Source: Massilia rhizosphaerae (lineage in GTDB: Bacteria > Pseudomonadota > Gammaproteobacteria > Burkholderiales > Burkholderiaceae_D). From it: 64,000 nucleotides of DNA. This document shows positions 43,454 through 52,632 of this stretch, one piece after another (the stretch's first letter is position 1; the number at the start of each line of letters is the position of its first letter). Under the pieces are notes generated by a model, which saw only the letters and a list, made by a program, of their open reading frames with translations, ran no database searches and was not told where the DNA came from. Made by a program: the position numbers and the translations under genes. Location: contig NZ_JADKYX010000004.1 of assembly GCF_016093545.1 (NCBI RefSeq), forward strand, positions 124,001-188,000, in the 5' to 3' direction.

Positions 43454-43551
43454 TTCAGATTCTCGTAGAGCTTGTGGTATTTCCGGCCGCGGACCGAGTC
43501 CTGGGACTCGCCCTTGATGCCTTCGATCTGAAGGTAAGCGTCCACTGCCAT
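43450..43551 (-). pseudogene. Hcp (type VI secretion tube protein) N-terminal remnant
   Basis: A 33-codon frame with a good ribosome-binding GGGGG four bases upstream of its ATG. The first 20 residues MAVDAYLQIEGIKGESQDSV match the conserved N-terminus of Hcp proteins, after which similarity stops (RGRKYHKLYENLK). Complete Hcp is about 160 residues. It is too short for the usual gene track. Most likely a recombined scrap of an hcp gene that still drives translation of the small gene behind it. Confidence 0.58.
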
Positions 43552-43657
43552 GATGCCCCCGTTGTTGATTGAACAAGTAATGCATTCTGGCGCGGCCTTT
43601 AAGCTGCAACGTTGGTTGGCGTCAGTGCATCAAAGGAGACAGATCAATGAAGGATGA

Positions 43658-44593
43658 TCACCCCAGGCTTTCGATATACCGCCCGTCCACCTGCGTACAG
43701 TATTCGGCGCAGGCCGCGCGCACGGCGGACGCCGCCGCGTGCACGGCCACCGGCGCGTTGGTGCGGCGGCTCATCGATACGATGATCGGCGGCGGCACGG
43801 GCTGCAGCGGCACTTCCATGAATTCGCCATTTTCGAGGGGATTGCTGACGAACAGCCAGGGAATCGCGGCCACGCCGAAGCCGTTGCGGATCAGCTGGAT
43901 GATGGCGGCGACGGACGGACTGCAGGTGATCCGGGTCTGTTCGAGCGGCACGCCGCTCAGGCTCGCGAGCCGGGTGACGATGTCTTCCAGCACCCGGTGC
44001 GGCGCGGTGCCGCGGCCGAACGTCAGGATCGGGAATTGCAGCAGGCGCTGGGCCAGGCCGTCCTTGTGCGCCGGCAGGAGGCCCGCGCGTGCGATCCAGC
44101 GCACCGGGTACACGGCCAGCGGTTCCGACGTGATCTCGCTGCTGTTGACGCCCTCGATGCCCACGACGAGGTCGAGCTCGCCCGCGAGCAGGCGCTTTTC
44201 CAGCGTGGTGCTCATGTCCACGACGAGGTCGATTTCCAGTTCCGGAAAACTGGCGTTCAGCTGGCGCACGGAATGCGCGAGCCAGCTGTGCACCACGGTC
44301 TCGATCACTCCCAGCCGGAGCCGGCCCCGGACCGCGCTTTCCGTGCTCGCCGCTTCCTGCAGGCGCCGCGTCGCGTCCACGACGGCCTTCGCGTGGCCCA
44401 GCAGATAGTCGGCGTTCGGCGTCAGCCGGAATTCTTTCGTGCTGCGGTCGATCAGCGCCGTCTGCAGCTCTTCCTCCAGCGCCTTGATCCGCGATGAAAT
44501 CGCGGCGGGTGTCGCGTGCATGGCGCGGGCGGTGGCTCGGACGCTGCGCAACTGGGCGAGGGTGATCAGCGTTTCGAGGAAGCGTGTGTTCAT
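43658..44593 (-). CDS. LysR family transcriptional regulator
   Basis: A 311-residue regulator: HTH FLETLITLAQLRSVRATARAMHATPAAISSRIKALEEELQTALIDRSTKEFRLT, then a substrate-binding domain with RLRLGVIETVVHSWLAHSVRQLNASFPELEIDL. It is divergent from the D-glutamate-cyclase/oxoprolinase operon (157 bases between the starts) and is likely its activator. An ATGCTT/AAGCAT site lies in the shared promoter region. Confidence 0.93.
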   Translation of the reverse strand: MNTRFLETLITLAQLRSVRATARAMHATPAAISSRIKALEEELQTALIDRSTKEFRLTPNADYLLGHAKAVVDATRRLQEAASTESAVRGRLRLGVIETVVHSWLAHSVRQLNASFPELEIDLVVDMSTTLEKRLLAGELDLVVGIEGVNSSEITSEPLAVYPVRWIARAGLLPAHKDGLAQRLLQFPILTFGRGTAPHRVLEDIVTRLASLSGVPLEQTRITCSPSVAAIIQLIRNGFGVAAIPWLFVSNPLENGEFMEVPLQPVPPPIIVSMSRRTNAPVAVHAAASAVRAACAEYCTQVDGRYIESLG

Positions 44594-44618
44594 GGTGTTG
44601 CGTCGGCTGGCATAAGAA

Positions 44619-44631
44619 ATGCTTCAAGCAT
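44619..44631. promoter_or_regulatory. ATGCTT-C-AAGCAT palindrome, LysR-type site
   Basis: A perfect 6+1+6 inverted repeat 26 bases upstream of the LysR start. A further half-site ATGCTT is at 44717, close to the operon start at 44751. The spacing fits the recognition and activation sites of LysR proteins in divergent promoters. Confidence 0.52.
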
Positions 44632-44750
44632 AACCATAATGGCCTGTCAGGTGTTAGGGAAAATTTAACGCCGCCGGTAAAAATAAGTGGCTTTGTGGAT
44701 AGAGGAGATGCATCTATGCTTATTGACATCTACATGCAGTAGGGAAACCC

Positions 44751-45524
44751 ATGAAACCGACCGAGTTACGCCACCTGGTCCGCACAGGTGAGTTCCGCAA
44801 ACCGACCGCCGGCGCGTGCGGCGGCTACGCCCAGGCCAATCTCGTCATCCTGCCGGAAGCGCAGGCTTCCGACTTCCTGCGGTTCTGCCAGCGCAATCCG
44901 AAGGCGTGTCCGCTGCTCGCGGTGGGCGAGCCGGGCGCCTGGAACCTGCCGGCGCTCGGCGCGGACCTCGACCTGCGCACCGACGTGCCGGGCTATTACG
45001 TTTACCGCGACGGCGAACTGGCGGAAACGCCCGTATCGCTGGCCGGCGTGTGGCGCGACGACCTGGTCGCGTTCGCGATCGGCTGTTCGTTCTCGTTCGA
45101 GGAGATGCTCTTGCAGGCGGCCATCCCGCTGCGCCACATCGAACAGGATAAAAACATCGCCATGTACCGCACGAACATCCCGAACGAAGTGGCGGGGCCG
45201 TTCGCGGGGAACATGGTCGTGTCCATGCGTCCCTTGAAGGCCAGGGACGCGATCCGGGCCATCCAGATCACGAGCCGCTATCCCGCAATCCACGGGGCGC
45301 CGGTGCACCTGGGCGATCCGCGCCTGATCGGCATCGCCGACCTGGCGCGTCCGGACTACGGCGACGCCGTCGAGGTGATGGCGGACGAGGTGCCCGTGTT
45401 CTGGGCCTGCGGGGTGACGCCGCAGGAAGCCATCCGCGCCGCGCGCCTGCCGTTCGTCATCACGCACCGCCCCGGCTACATGCTCGTCACCGACGTGCCG
45501 AACGCGGCGCTGGCGACGCTATAA
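44751..45524 (+). CDS. DUF1445 / D-glutamate cyclase-like hydro-lyase
   Basis: A 257-residue protein of the PF07286 (DUF1445) family, named putative hydro-lyase in bacteria; the mammalian mitochondrial member converts D-glutamate to 5-oxo-D-proline. Family segments seen are [77 protein letters not shown] and [12 protein letters not shown] with the conserved Cys. It is the first gene of an operon with an MFS transporter, a 5-oxoprolinase and a porin, which fits a role in pyroglutamate or D-glutamate turnover. Enzyme activity is inferred from the family and this context. Confidence 0.9.
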   Translation: MKPTELRHLVRTGEFRKPTAGACGGYAQANLVILPEAQASDFLRFCQRNPKACPLLAVGEPGAWNLPALGADLDLRTDVPGYYVYRDGELAETPVSLAGVWRDDLVAFAIGCSFSFEEMLLQAAIPLRHIEQDKNIAMYRTNIPNEVAGPFAGNMVVSMRPLKARDAIRAIQITSRYPAIHGAPVHLGDPRLIGIADLARPDYGDAVEVMADEVPVFWACGVTPQEAIRAARLPFVITHRPGYMLVTDVPNAALATL

Positions 45525-45555
45525 GAAACACCTGACGTTAAAACAAGGAGACATC

Positions 45556-46830
45556 ATGAATACCCAAGAGATCGTACAAGAGCGTGTGGACACAGGCCAT
45601 TTCGGCTGGCTGCGCGAACTGACCAAGGCCGAGCGCCGTACCTTCATCGGCTGTAAGGTGGGTTATGCGCTGGACGCGATGGACACGCAATTCCTCAGCT
45701 TCGTCATTCCCACCTTGATCGCCACGTGGGGCCTGTCGAAGGGCGATGCCGGCTTGATCGGCACCGTCACGCTGCTCACGTCGTCGGTGGGCGGCTGGCT
45801 GGCCGGCATCCTGTCGGACCGCATCGGCCGCGTGAAGACGCTGCAGCTGACGATCCTGTGGTTCGCCTTGTTCACCGTCCTGAGCGGCTTTGCCCAGACC
45901 TTCGGCCAGCTGCTCGCGATGCGCGGCCTGATGGGCTTCGGCATGGGCGGCGAATGGACGGCCGGCGCCATCCTGATGGGTGAAGTCATCCGCGCGAAAG
46001 ACCGCGGCAAGGCGGTCGGCATGGTGCAGGCCGGATGGGCGCTGGGCTGGGGCGCATCGGCGCTGCTGTACGCGCTGATGTTTTCGCTGCTGCCGGCCGA
46101 ACTGGCGTGGCGCTCGCTGTTCCTGCTCGGGATCATCCCCGCCGCGTTCGTCATCTACATCCGCCGCTTCGTGGACGAGCCGGACGTCTTCATGGCCGAG
46201 CGGCGCCGCAGCGAGCACGCGGAACAGACGCGGTTCACCGAGATCTTCTCGGCGCGCATGATCTCGACGACGCTGCGCGCCGTCCTGCTGACGACCGGCG
46301 CGCAAGGCGGCTATTACGCGATCGCGACCTGGCTCCCCACGTTCCTGAAGACGGAGCGCCACCTGACGGTGCTGGGCACCGGCGGCTACCTGGCGATGGT
46401 CATCGTCGGCTCGTACATCGGCTACATCGTCAGCGCCTACCTGACGGACCGCCTGGGCCGCAAGCGCAACTTCGTCCTGTTCGCCGTGGGCTCGATGCTG
46501 ATCGCGCTGGCCTACACCCGGCTGCCGGTGACGGACAACGTGATGCTGGTGCTGGGTTTCCCGCTCGGCTTCCTCATGTCCGGCGTCTTCAGCGGCATGG
46601 GCGCGTTCCTGACCGAGTTGTTCCCGACCCGCATGCGCGGTTCCGGCCAGGGCTTTTGCTACAGCATGGGGCGTGCGATCGGTTCGCTGTTCCCGTTCGG
46701 GATCGGCGCCGTCGGCCAATCGATCCCGCTGGGCCACGCCATCGGCCTGTTCGCGGCCGGCGCCTACGGCATCATGATCCTGGCCGCGCTGACCCTGCCC
46801 GAAACCCGCGGCAAGCGGCTCGAATCCTGA
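45556..46830 (+). CDS. MFS transporter (organic-acid/proton symporter type)
   Basis: A 424-residue importer with 12 helices of the SHS/AAHS branch of the MFS: FIGCKVGYALDAMDTQFLSFVIPTL, GGWLAGILSDRIGRVKTL, MRGLMGFGMGGEWTAGAILMGE and DRLGRKRNFVLFA. Its place between a D-glutamate cyclase-like gene and 5-oxoprolinase suggests uptake of 5-oxoproline, hydantoin or glutamate-like acids. Gap to the upstream gene is 31 bases. Confidence 0.92.
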   Translation: MNTQEIVQERVDTGHFGWLRELTKAERRTFIGCKVGYALDAMDTQFLSFVIPTLIATWGLSKGDAGLIGTVTLLTSSVGGWLAGILSDRIGRVKTLQLTILWFALFTVLSGFAQTFGQLLAMRGLMGFGMGGEWTAGAILMGEVIRAKDRGKAVGMVQAGWALGWGASALLYALMFSLLPAELAWRSLFLLGIIPAAFVIYIRRFVDEPDVFMAERRRSEHAEQTRFTEIFSARMISTTLRAVLLTTGAQGGYYAIATWLPTFLKTERHLTVLGTGGYLAMVIVGSYIGYIVSAYLTDRLGRKRNFVLFAVGSMLIALAYTRLPVTDNVMLVLGFPLGFLMSGVFSGMGAFLTELFPTRMRGSGQGFCYSMGRAIGSLFPFGIGAVGQSIPLGHAIGLFAAGAYGIMILAALTLPETRGKRLES

Positions 46831-46942
46831 TCCGGCGGCCGCCGCGGCCGCATCCCGATTTCACAGACAGTCACACGAGCGCCCTGCGCGCCAGGGCCGC
46901 GCTTTGCCCGCGCGCGCCCCGATATTTTGAAGAGGTAAGACC

Positions 46943-49900
46943 ATGAACCAAGAGACCATCCACAACGACACGCCGCGCCCACGCTGGCAATTCTGGATCG
47001 ACCGCGGCGGCACGTTCACCGACATCGTCGCGCGCAAGCCCGACGGCGCGCTGGTGACGGCCAAGCTGCTGTCCGAGAACCCGGAGCAGTACCGCGACGC
47101 CGCCGTCGCCGGCATCCGGCGCCTGCTCGGCATCGCACCCGACGCCCCGATCACGCCCGACCTCGTGGAAGCCGTCAAGATGGGCACGACGGTCGCGACG
47201 AACGCCCTGCTGGAACGCAAGGGCGAGCGCACCGCGCTCCTCATCACCCGAGGCTTCAAGGACGCGCTGCGCATCGCCTACCAGAACCGTCCGCGCCTGT
47301 TCGACCGCCATCCCGTGCTGCCGCAGCTGCTGTACCAACGCGTGGTCGAGGTGAATGAACGCATCGGCGCCCAGGGCGAGGTGATCGTTCCGCTGGACGC
47401 CGCCGCCGTGCGCGCCGACCTGGAGAAACTGCATGCGGACGGGTTCCGCTCGGTGGCGATCGTGCTGATGCACGGCTACCGCTATGGCGACCACGAACGC
47501 ACGGTCGCCGCCATCGCCGCGGAACTGGGCTTCACCCAGGTGTCGGTGTCGCACCAGGTCAGCCCGATGATGAAGCTGGTGTCGCGCGGCGACACGACGG
47601 TCGTCGACGCCTATTTGTCGCCGATCCTGCGCCGCTACGTCGACCAGGTCGCGGCCGAGATGGAAGGCGTGCGCCTGCTCTTCATGCAGAGCAATGGCGG
47701 CCTGACGGGCGCGCACCGCTTCCAGGGCAAGGACTCGATCCTGTCCGGCCCGGCCGGCGGCATCGTCGGCATGGTCGGTACGGCGCGCAAGGCCGGTTTC
47801 GACAAACTGATCGGCTTCGACATGGGCGGCACGTCCACCGACGTGTCGCACTACGCGGGCGAACTGGAACGCGAATTCGAGACCCAGGTGGCCGGCGTGC
47901 GGATGCGCGCGCCGATGATGAGCATCCACACGGTGGCGGCGGGCGGCGGCTCGGTCCTGCATTTCGACGGCAGCCGCCTGCGCGTCGGTCCGGACAGCGC
48001 GGGCGCCAACCCGGGCCCGGCCAGCTATCGCCGCGGCGGTCCGCTCACGGTCACCGACTGCAACGTCATGCTCGGCAAGATCCAGCCCGCGCACTTCCCG
48101 GCCGTCTTCGGCCCGCACGCCGACGAGCCGCTCGATAGCGCCGTCGTGCGCGAGAAATTCACGGAGATCGCCGCGCGCATCGAACGCGAGACCGGCCAAC
48201 GCCGCACCCCGGAGGAGGTGGCAGAAGGTTTCCTGGAAATCGCGGTCGGCAGCATGGCCAATGCCATCAAGTTCATTTCGGTGCAGCGCGGCCACGACGT
48301 GACGGACTACACCCTGGCCACGTTCGGCGGCGCCGGCGGCCAGCACGCGTGCCTGGTGGCCGACGCACTCGGCATGACCCGCATCTTCGCCCACCCGTTC
48401 GCCGGCGTGCTGTCCGCGTACGGCATGGGCCTCGCGAGCCAGACCGCGATGCGCGAGCGGACGATGGAAACGATACTGGCCAACGAAACGGCCGGGGCAC
48501 TGCGCGTCGCGCTCGATGCGCTGGCGGGGGAAGCGACCGATGAACTGCTGGCGCAGGGCATCGAGGAGGAGGCCGTGCGCGTCGTCAAACGGGCGCACCT
48601 GCGCTACGAAGGCACGGATTCGGTCATCATCGTGCAGCACGACAGCGTGGCCTCGATGCAGGTGCAGTTCGAGGAGGCGTACGGCAAGCGCTATTCCTTC
48701 CTCATGCCGGACAAGGCGATCGTCGTCGAGGCGATCTCGGTGGAAGCGATCGGCGACACCGGCGCCGCCGCCGCCCGTCCCGCCGATCCGGCGCCGCGCA
48801 CCGGGCCGCTGGCGCCGTCCGAAACGGTGTCCGTGTACTCGGGCGGCCAGTGGCACCGCAGCGCCTTGTACCTGCGCGCGCAGACGCGGCCCGGCGACCG
48901 CATCGCCGGCCCCGCGATCATCGTCGAGGCGAACGGCACCAACGTGGTGGAACCGGGCTGGGTGGCGGAGGTCACGGAGGACGACAACCTCGTGCTTCAG
49001 CGCGTCGCGCCGCGCGTGCGCCGCAAGGCCATCGGCACCGACGCCGATCCGGTCATGCTCGAGGTCTTCAACAACCTGTTCATGAGCATCGCCGAGCAGA
49101 TGGGCCTGCGGCTGCAGAACACGGCGGTGTCGGTGAACATCAAGGAGCGCCTGGACTTCTCGTGCGCGCTGTTCGACGCCGAGGGCAACCTGATCGCCAA
49201 CGCGCCGCACATCCCCGTCCACCTGGGCTCCATGGGCGCCAGCATCAAGACGGTGATCGAGGCCAACCGCGGCCGCATGCAGGCGGGCGACGTCTACATG
49301 CTGAACGACCCCTATCATGGCGGCACGCACCTGCCGGACATCACCGTGATCACGCCGGTATTCGACCGGGCCGGGACGGACATCCTGTTCTACGTGGCGT
49401 CGCGCGGTCACCATGCCGACGTGGGAGGCATCGCGCCGGGCTCGATGCCGGCGAACAGCCGCAGGGTCGAGGAAGAGGGCGTCCTGATCGATAACTTCCA
49501 GCTGGTGCGGGCGGGGCGCTTCCGCGAACGCGAGACGGCGGCCCTGCTGCTGTCGGGCGACTACCCGTGCCGCAACGTGGCGCAGAACATCGCCGACCTG
49601 CAGGCGCAGGTGGCCGCGAACCAGAAGGGCGTCGAGGAACTGCTGAAGATGGTGGACCAGTTCGGGCTCGACGTCGTGCATGCCTACATGCGGCACGTGC
49701 AGGACAACGCCGAGGAAGCCGTGCGCCGCGTCGTCGGCGCGCTCAAGGACGGCAGCTATACGTACCGGCTGGACAACGGCGCCGTGATCAAGGTGGCGAT
49801 CCGCGTCGACCATGCCGCGCGCACGGCGGACATCGACTTCACCGGCACGTCGCCGCAGCTCGACAACAATTTCAACGCCCCGAGCTCGATCTGCATGGCG

Positions 49901-50623
49901 GCCGTGCTGTACGTGTTCCGCACGCTCGTCGACAACGACATCCCGCTCAACGCCGGCTGCCTGAAGCCGCTGAACGTGATCATCCCGGAAGGCTCGATGC
50001 TCAATCCGTGCTACCCGGCGGCCGTCGTCTCCGGCAACGTGGAGACGTCGAGCTGCATCACGAACGCCCTGTACGGCGCGCTCGGCGTGCAGGCGTCGTC
50101 GCCGGGCACGATGAACAACTTCACGTTCGGGAATGCGGAGTACCAGTACTATGAGACTATCTCGGGCGGCTCCGGCGCGGGCGAGGGTTTCCATGGCACG
50201 GACGTCGTCCAGACCAACATGACGAACTCGCGCCTGACCGATCCGGAGGTGCTCGAGTGGCGCTATCCGGTGCGCCTGGACAGCTACGAGATCGCACGGG
50301 ATTCCGGCGGCCGCGGACGCTGGAACGGGGGCAACGGCGGCGTGCGCCGGATCCGCTTCCTGGAGCCGATGACGGCGTCGATCCTGTCGAACAACCGCAT
50401 CGTGCCGCCGTTCGGCATGGCGGGCGGGGAGCCCGGCCGGTGCGGCCGCAACTACGTCGTGCGGGCCGGCGGCAAGGTCGAGGAACTGGGCTTCGTCGCG
50501 ACCACGGAAATGCAGGCTGGCGACGTGTTCGTCATCGAGACGCCGGGCGGCGGCGGGTATGCGCCCGCTCCCCAGGATGCGCCGGCGGCGGTTGCCCGTC
50601 GCTGCGACGGCATCCCCGCATAA
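46943..50623 (+). CDS. 5-oxoprolinase / hydantoinase HyuA-HyuB fusion
   Basis: A 1226-residue ATP-dependent amide-ring hydrolase that opens 5-oxoproline (or hydantoins) to glutamate. The first half is HyuA-like ([54 protein letters not shown], the actin-like ATPase loops); the second, from about residue 690, is HyuB-like ([44 protein letters not shown]). The fusion resembles eukaryotic OPLAH. It belongs to the DUF1445/MFS/oxoprolinase/porin operon. About 110 bases without a gene precede it. Confidence 0.93.
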   Translation: MNQETIHNDTPRPRWQFWIDRGGTFTDIVARKPDGALVTAKLLSENPEQYRDAAVAGIRRLLGIAPDAPITPDLVEAVKMGTTVATNALLERKGERTALLITRGFKDALRIAYQNRPRLFDRHPVLPQLLYQRVVEVNERIGAQGEVIVPLDAAAVRADLEKLHADGFRSVAIVLMHGYRYGDHERTVAAIAAELGFTQVSVSHQVSPMMKLVSRGDTTVVDAYLSPILRRYVDQVAAEMEGVRLLFMQSNGGLTGAHRFQGKDSILSGPAGGIVGMVGTARKAGFDKLIGFDMGGTSTDVSHYAGELEREFETQVAGVRMRAPMMSIHTVAAGGGSVLHFDGSRLRVGPDSAGANPGPASYRRGGPLTVTDCNVMLGKIQPAHFPAVFGPHADEPLDSAVVREKFTEIAARIERETGQRRTPEEVAEGFLEIAVGSMANAIKFISVQRGHDVTDYTLATFGGAGGQHACLVADALGMTRIFAHPFAGVLSAYGMGLASQTAMRERTMETILANETAGALRVALDALAGEATDELLAQGIEEEAVRVVKRAHLRYEGTDSVIIVQHDSVASMQVQFEEAYGKRYSFLMPDKAIVVEAISVEAIGDTGAAAARPADPAPRTGPLAPSETVSVYSGGQWHRSALYLRAQTRPGDRIAGPAIIVEANGTNVVEPGWVAEVTEDDNLVLQRVAPRVRRKAIGTDADPVMLEVFNNLFMSIAEQMGLRLQNTAVSVNIKERLDFSCALFDAEGNLIANAPHIPVHLGSMGASIKTVIEANRGRMQAGDVYMLNDPYHGGTHLPDITVITPVFDRAGTDILFYVASRGHHADVGGIAPGSMPANSRRVEEEGVLIDNFQLVRAGRFRERETAALLLSGDYPCRNVAQNIADLQAQVAANQKGVEELLKMVDQFGLDVVHAYMRHVQDNAEEAVRRVVGALKDGSYTYRLDNGAVIKVAIRVDHAARTADIDFTGTSPQLDNNFNAPSSICMAAVLYVFRTLVDNDIPLNAGCLKPLNVIIPEGSMLNPCYPAAVVSGNVETSSCITNALYGALGVQASSPGTMNNFTFGNAEYQYYETISGGSGAGEGFHGTDVVQTNMTNSRLTDPEVLEWRYPVRLDSYEIARDSGGRGRWNGGNGGVRRIRFLEPMTASILSNNRIVPPFGMAGGEPGRCGRNYVVRAGGKVEELGFVATTEMQAGDVFVIETPGGGGYAPAPQDAPAAVARRCDGIPA

Positions 50624-50654
50624 ACAACCATAACGACATAACCTGAAAGAGACA

Positions 50655-51728
50655 ATGATGAAAACAATCCTGTGTGCCAGTGCGCTGGCAGCGATTTGCA
50701 CGAACGCCGTCGCCGCCGACAGCGCGGTCAACGTGTATGGCCTGGTCGACGTCGCCGTCGTGCGCGAAACCGGCGGCAGCGCCGGTGACGTCACCAAGAT
50801 CACGAGCGGCGTGGGTGCCGGCTCGCGGCTCGGCTTCAAGGGGCGCGAGGACCTGGGCAACGGCCTGGCCGCGATCTTCCTGCTGGAGAGCGGCTTCCAG
50901 GCCGATACCGGCGCGCTGGGGCAGGGCGGGCTGCTGTTCGGACGCCAGGCCTATGCGGGGCTGCAGGGCGGCTTCGGCACGCTGACGGCGGGCCGCCAGT
51001 ACACGCCGCAATACCTGACGGTGGTGATGGCCGATCCGTTCGGCTCCGGCTACGCGGGCGACACGAAGAACCTGATGGCCCCGACCGGCAACTCGACCAG
51101 CCGCATGGACAATTCGCTGAAATACGTGTCGCCCGGCGTCGGCGGCGTGAGCGCGGAAGTCGTGTACGGCGCCGGCGAAGTGGCGGGCGACAGCGCGGCG
51201 GGCCGGCAATTCGGCGGCGCGCTCGACTACAAAGCCGGCCCGCTGCATGCGCGGCTCGGCTACCACAACCGCAACAACGGTACGGCGGCGGTGCGCAACG
51301 CGGGCAATGCGAAGAACACGGTGCTGGCTGTCGTCTACGACTTCGGCATCATGAAGCTGCATGCCGCGTACGGCATCAATAAAGGCCCGAACAGCTCCCT
51401 GCTGCGCAACGGGGCGAACCCGTACGGCAGGGCGAGCGTGCCGGTCGCGTCGAGCGACAGCCGCGACATGCTCATCGGCGCCACGATCCCGTCCGGCCCG
51501 CACACGTTCATGGCGTCGTTGATCCACAAGGACGACCGCGGCGCCCTCGACCAGGACGCGACCCAGTTTGCGCTGGGCTACCGCTACGCGCTGTCGCGCC
51601 GGACCGAGCTGTATACCGCGATCTCGCACATCGTCAACCGGAACGGGGCAAGTTACACGGTCGGCGGCTCCATCGAAGGAGGATCGGGGAACGGGGCGGT
51701 CGACCTGGGGATCCGGCATGCGTTTTGA
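50655..51728 (+). CDS. Gram-negative porin
   Basis: A 357-residue outer-membrane trimeric porin of the betaproteobacterial type. A signal peptide (MKTILCASALAAICTNAVAA) is followed by VNVYGLVDVAVVRETGG, the Arg-rich first strand region, GFKGREDLGNGLAAIFLLESGF, GLQGGFGTLTAGRQYTP and a terminal phenylalanine (GIRHAF), the outer-membrane insertion signal. As last gene of the oxoprolinase operon it probably lets the small acids in. The ATG at 50658 is an equally good start. Confidence 0.95.
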   Translation: MMKTILCASALAAICTNAVAADSAVNVYGLVDVAVVRETGGSAGDVTKITSGVGAGSRLGFKGREDLGNGLAAIFLLESGFQADTGALGQGGLLFGRQAYAGLQGGFGTLTAGRQYTPQYLTVVMADPFGSGYAGDTKNLMAPTGNSTSRMDNSLKYVSPGVGGVSAEVVYGAGEVAGDSAAGRQFGGALDYKAGPLHARLGYHNRNNGTAAVRNAGNAKNTVLAVVYDFGIMKLHAAYGINKGPNSSLLRNGANPYGRASVPVASSDSRDMLIGATIPSGPHTFMASLIHKDDRGALDQDATQFALGYRYALSRRTELYTAISHIVNRNGASYTVGGSIEGGSGNGAVDLGIRHAF

Positions 51729-51744
51729 TCGGTGATGCGTGCAT

Positions 51745-51813
51745 GGTGGGCGCGGGGCGCCCACCCTACAGCAATCACTCGTAAGGTGGGCACCCCGTGC
51801 CCACCTTTTTTTT
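51745..51813 (+). terminator. REP-type palindromes, second one a terminator
   Basis: Hairpin one (51745-51765) has GGTGGGCGC and GCGCCCACC arms; hairpin two (51785-51805) has GGTGGGCAC and GTGCCCACC arms and is followed directly by eight T (51806-51813). The pair has the TGGGC core and CCCACCCTAC ending of the same repeat class as those at 5540 and 11500, with a different arm sequence. The second would end the porin operon transcript. Confidence 0.83.
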
Positions 51814-51885
51814 GCGTTGGCACAAAACGAACCTGACAACTTGGCATCCAACAAGATCAACCTTGCCAAAACCTGATGAGAATAG

Positions 51886-51905
51886 TACTGTATGTTTATA
51901 CAGTA
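51886..51905. promoter_or_regulatory. LexA (SOS) box
   Basis: TACTGTATGTTTATACAGTA matches the LexA consensus CTGT-N8-ACAG exactly. It sits 17 bases before the imuA ATG at 51922, so imuA-imuB should be DNA-damage inducible. An in-frame ATG inside the box (51892) is rejected as a start. Confidence 0.94.
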
Positions 51906-51921
51906 TTTCTTCGCATCATAC

Positions 51922-52632
51922 ATGAATTGCTCAGGTTCAATATCTGCAGCGCCGGAGTCCGTGCATCCGTCGCTCTGGCTGGCTTCGCAGCTGGCACGCG
52001 GCGGCACGCGCTGCATCGATACCGGCCATCTCGCCCTGTCGGCGCACTTGCCCGGCGGCGGCTGGCCGGCCGGGACATTGGTCGACCTGCTGCTGCCGCA
52101 ACCCGGCATCGGCGAGATGCGCCTGCTGCGGCCCGCGCTGGCGGCCGTCGCGCAGCGGCGCGTCGTATTGCTGCAACCCCCGCATCCGCCCCAGGCGCTG
52201 GCGCTGGCCACGCTCGGGGTGCAGCCTTCGCAACTGATCTGGCTGCGCGCCGACCGCACGGCGGACGCCTTGTGGGCGGCGGAACAAGTACTGAAGAGCG
52301 GCAGTTGCGGCGCGCTGCTGTTCTGGCAAAACCACGTGCGCGGCGAACATCTGCGCCGGCTGCACCTGGCGGCGCAGGCGGGGGAGACCCTGTTCTTCAT
52401 GATGCGCCCGCTGGCGACCGGCCAGGACGCGTCGCCGGCGCCGCTGCGCCTGGCCCTGCGGCCGCAATCCGGCGGCATCGAGATCAGCTTCCTGAAACGC
52501 CGGGGGCCGCGCCGCGACGCGACCCTGTTCCTTCCCTTGACTTCCTACCTGCCCAATCGCCATGCGCCTGTGGATCGGACTACACCTGCCCCGGTTACCG
52601 CTCGAGGTCTTCACACCGAACTGGTGCACTGA
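51922..52632 (+). CDS. imuA: ImuA, translesion synthesis accessory protein
   Basis: A 236-residue RecA/SulA-like protein of the ImuA family, part of the ImuA-ImuB-DnaE2 error-prone repair machine. It shows HPSLWLASQLARGGTRCIDTGHLALSAHLPGGGWPAGTLVDLLLPQPGIGEMRLLRPAL and LRLALRPQSGGIEISFLKRRG. The ATG at 51922 is just downstream of the LexA box. It overlaps imuB by 71 bases, an unusually large overlap, and ends in a stretch whose +1 frame codes for the ImuB N-terminus. Confidence 0.92.
   Translation: MNCSGSISAAPESVHPSLWLASQLARGGTRCIDTGHLALSAHLPGGGWPAGTLVDLLLPQPGIGEMRLLRPALAAVAQRRVVLLQPPHPPQALALATLGVQPSQLIWLRADRTADALWAAEQVLKSGSCGALLFWQNHVRGEHLRRLHLAAQAGETLFFMMRPLATGQDASPAPLRLALRPQSGGIEISFLKRRGPRRDATLFLPLTSYLPNRHAPVDRTTPAPVTARGLHTELVH

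Noticed and set aside
46871..50860. Long minus-strand open frame opposite the oxoprolinase gene
   Set aside because: The composition is typical of an antisense shadow, and the plus strand holds the conserved HyuA-HyuB fusion.
51892..51921. Earlier in-frame ATG for imuA
   Set aside because: It lies inside the LexA box, so the ATG at 51922 is the more likely start.
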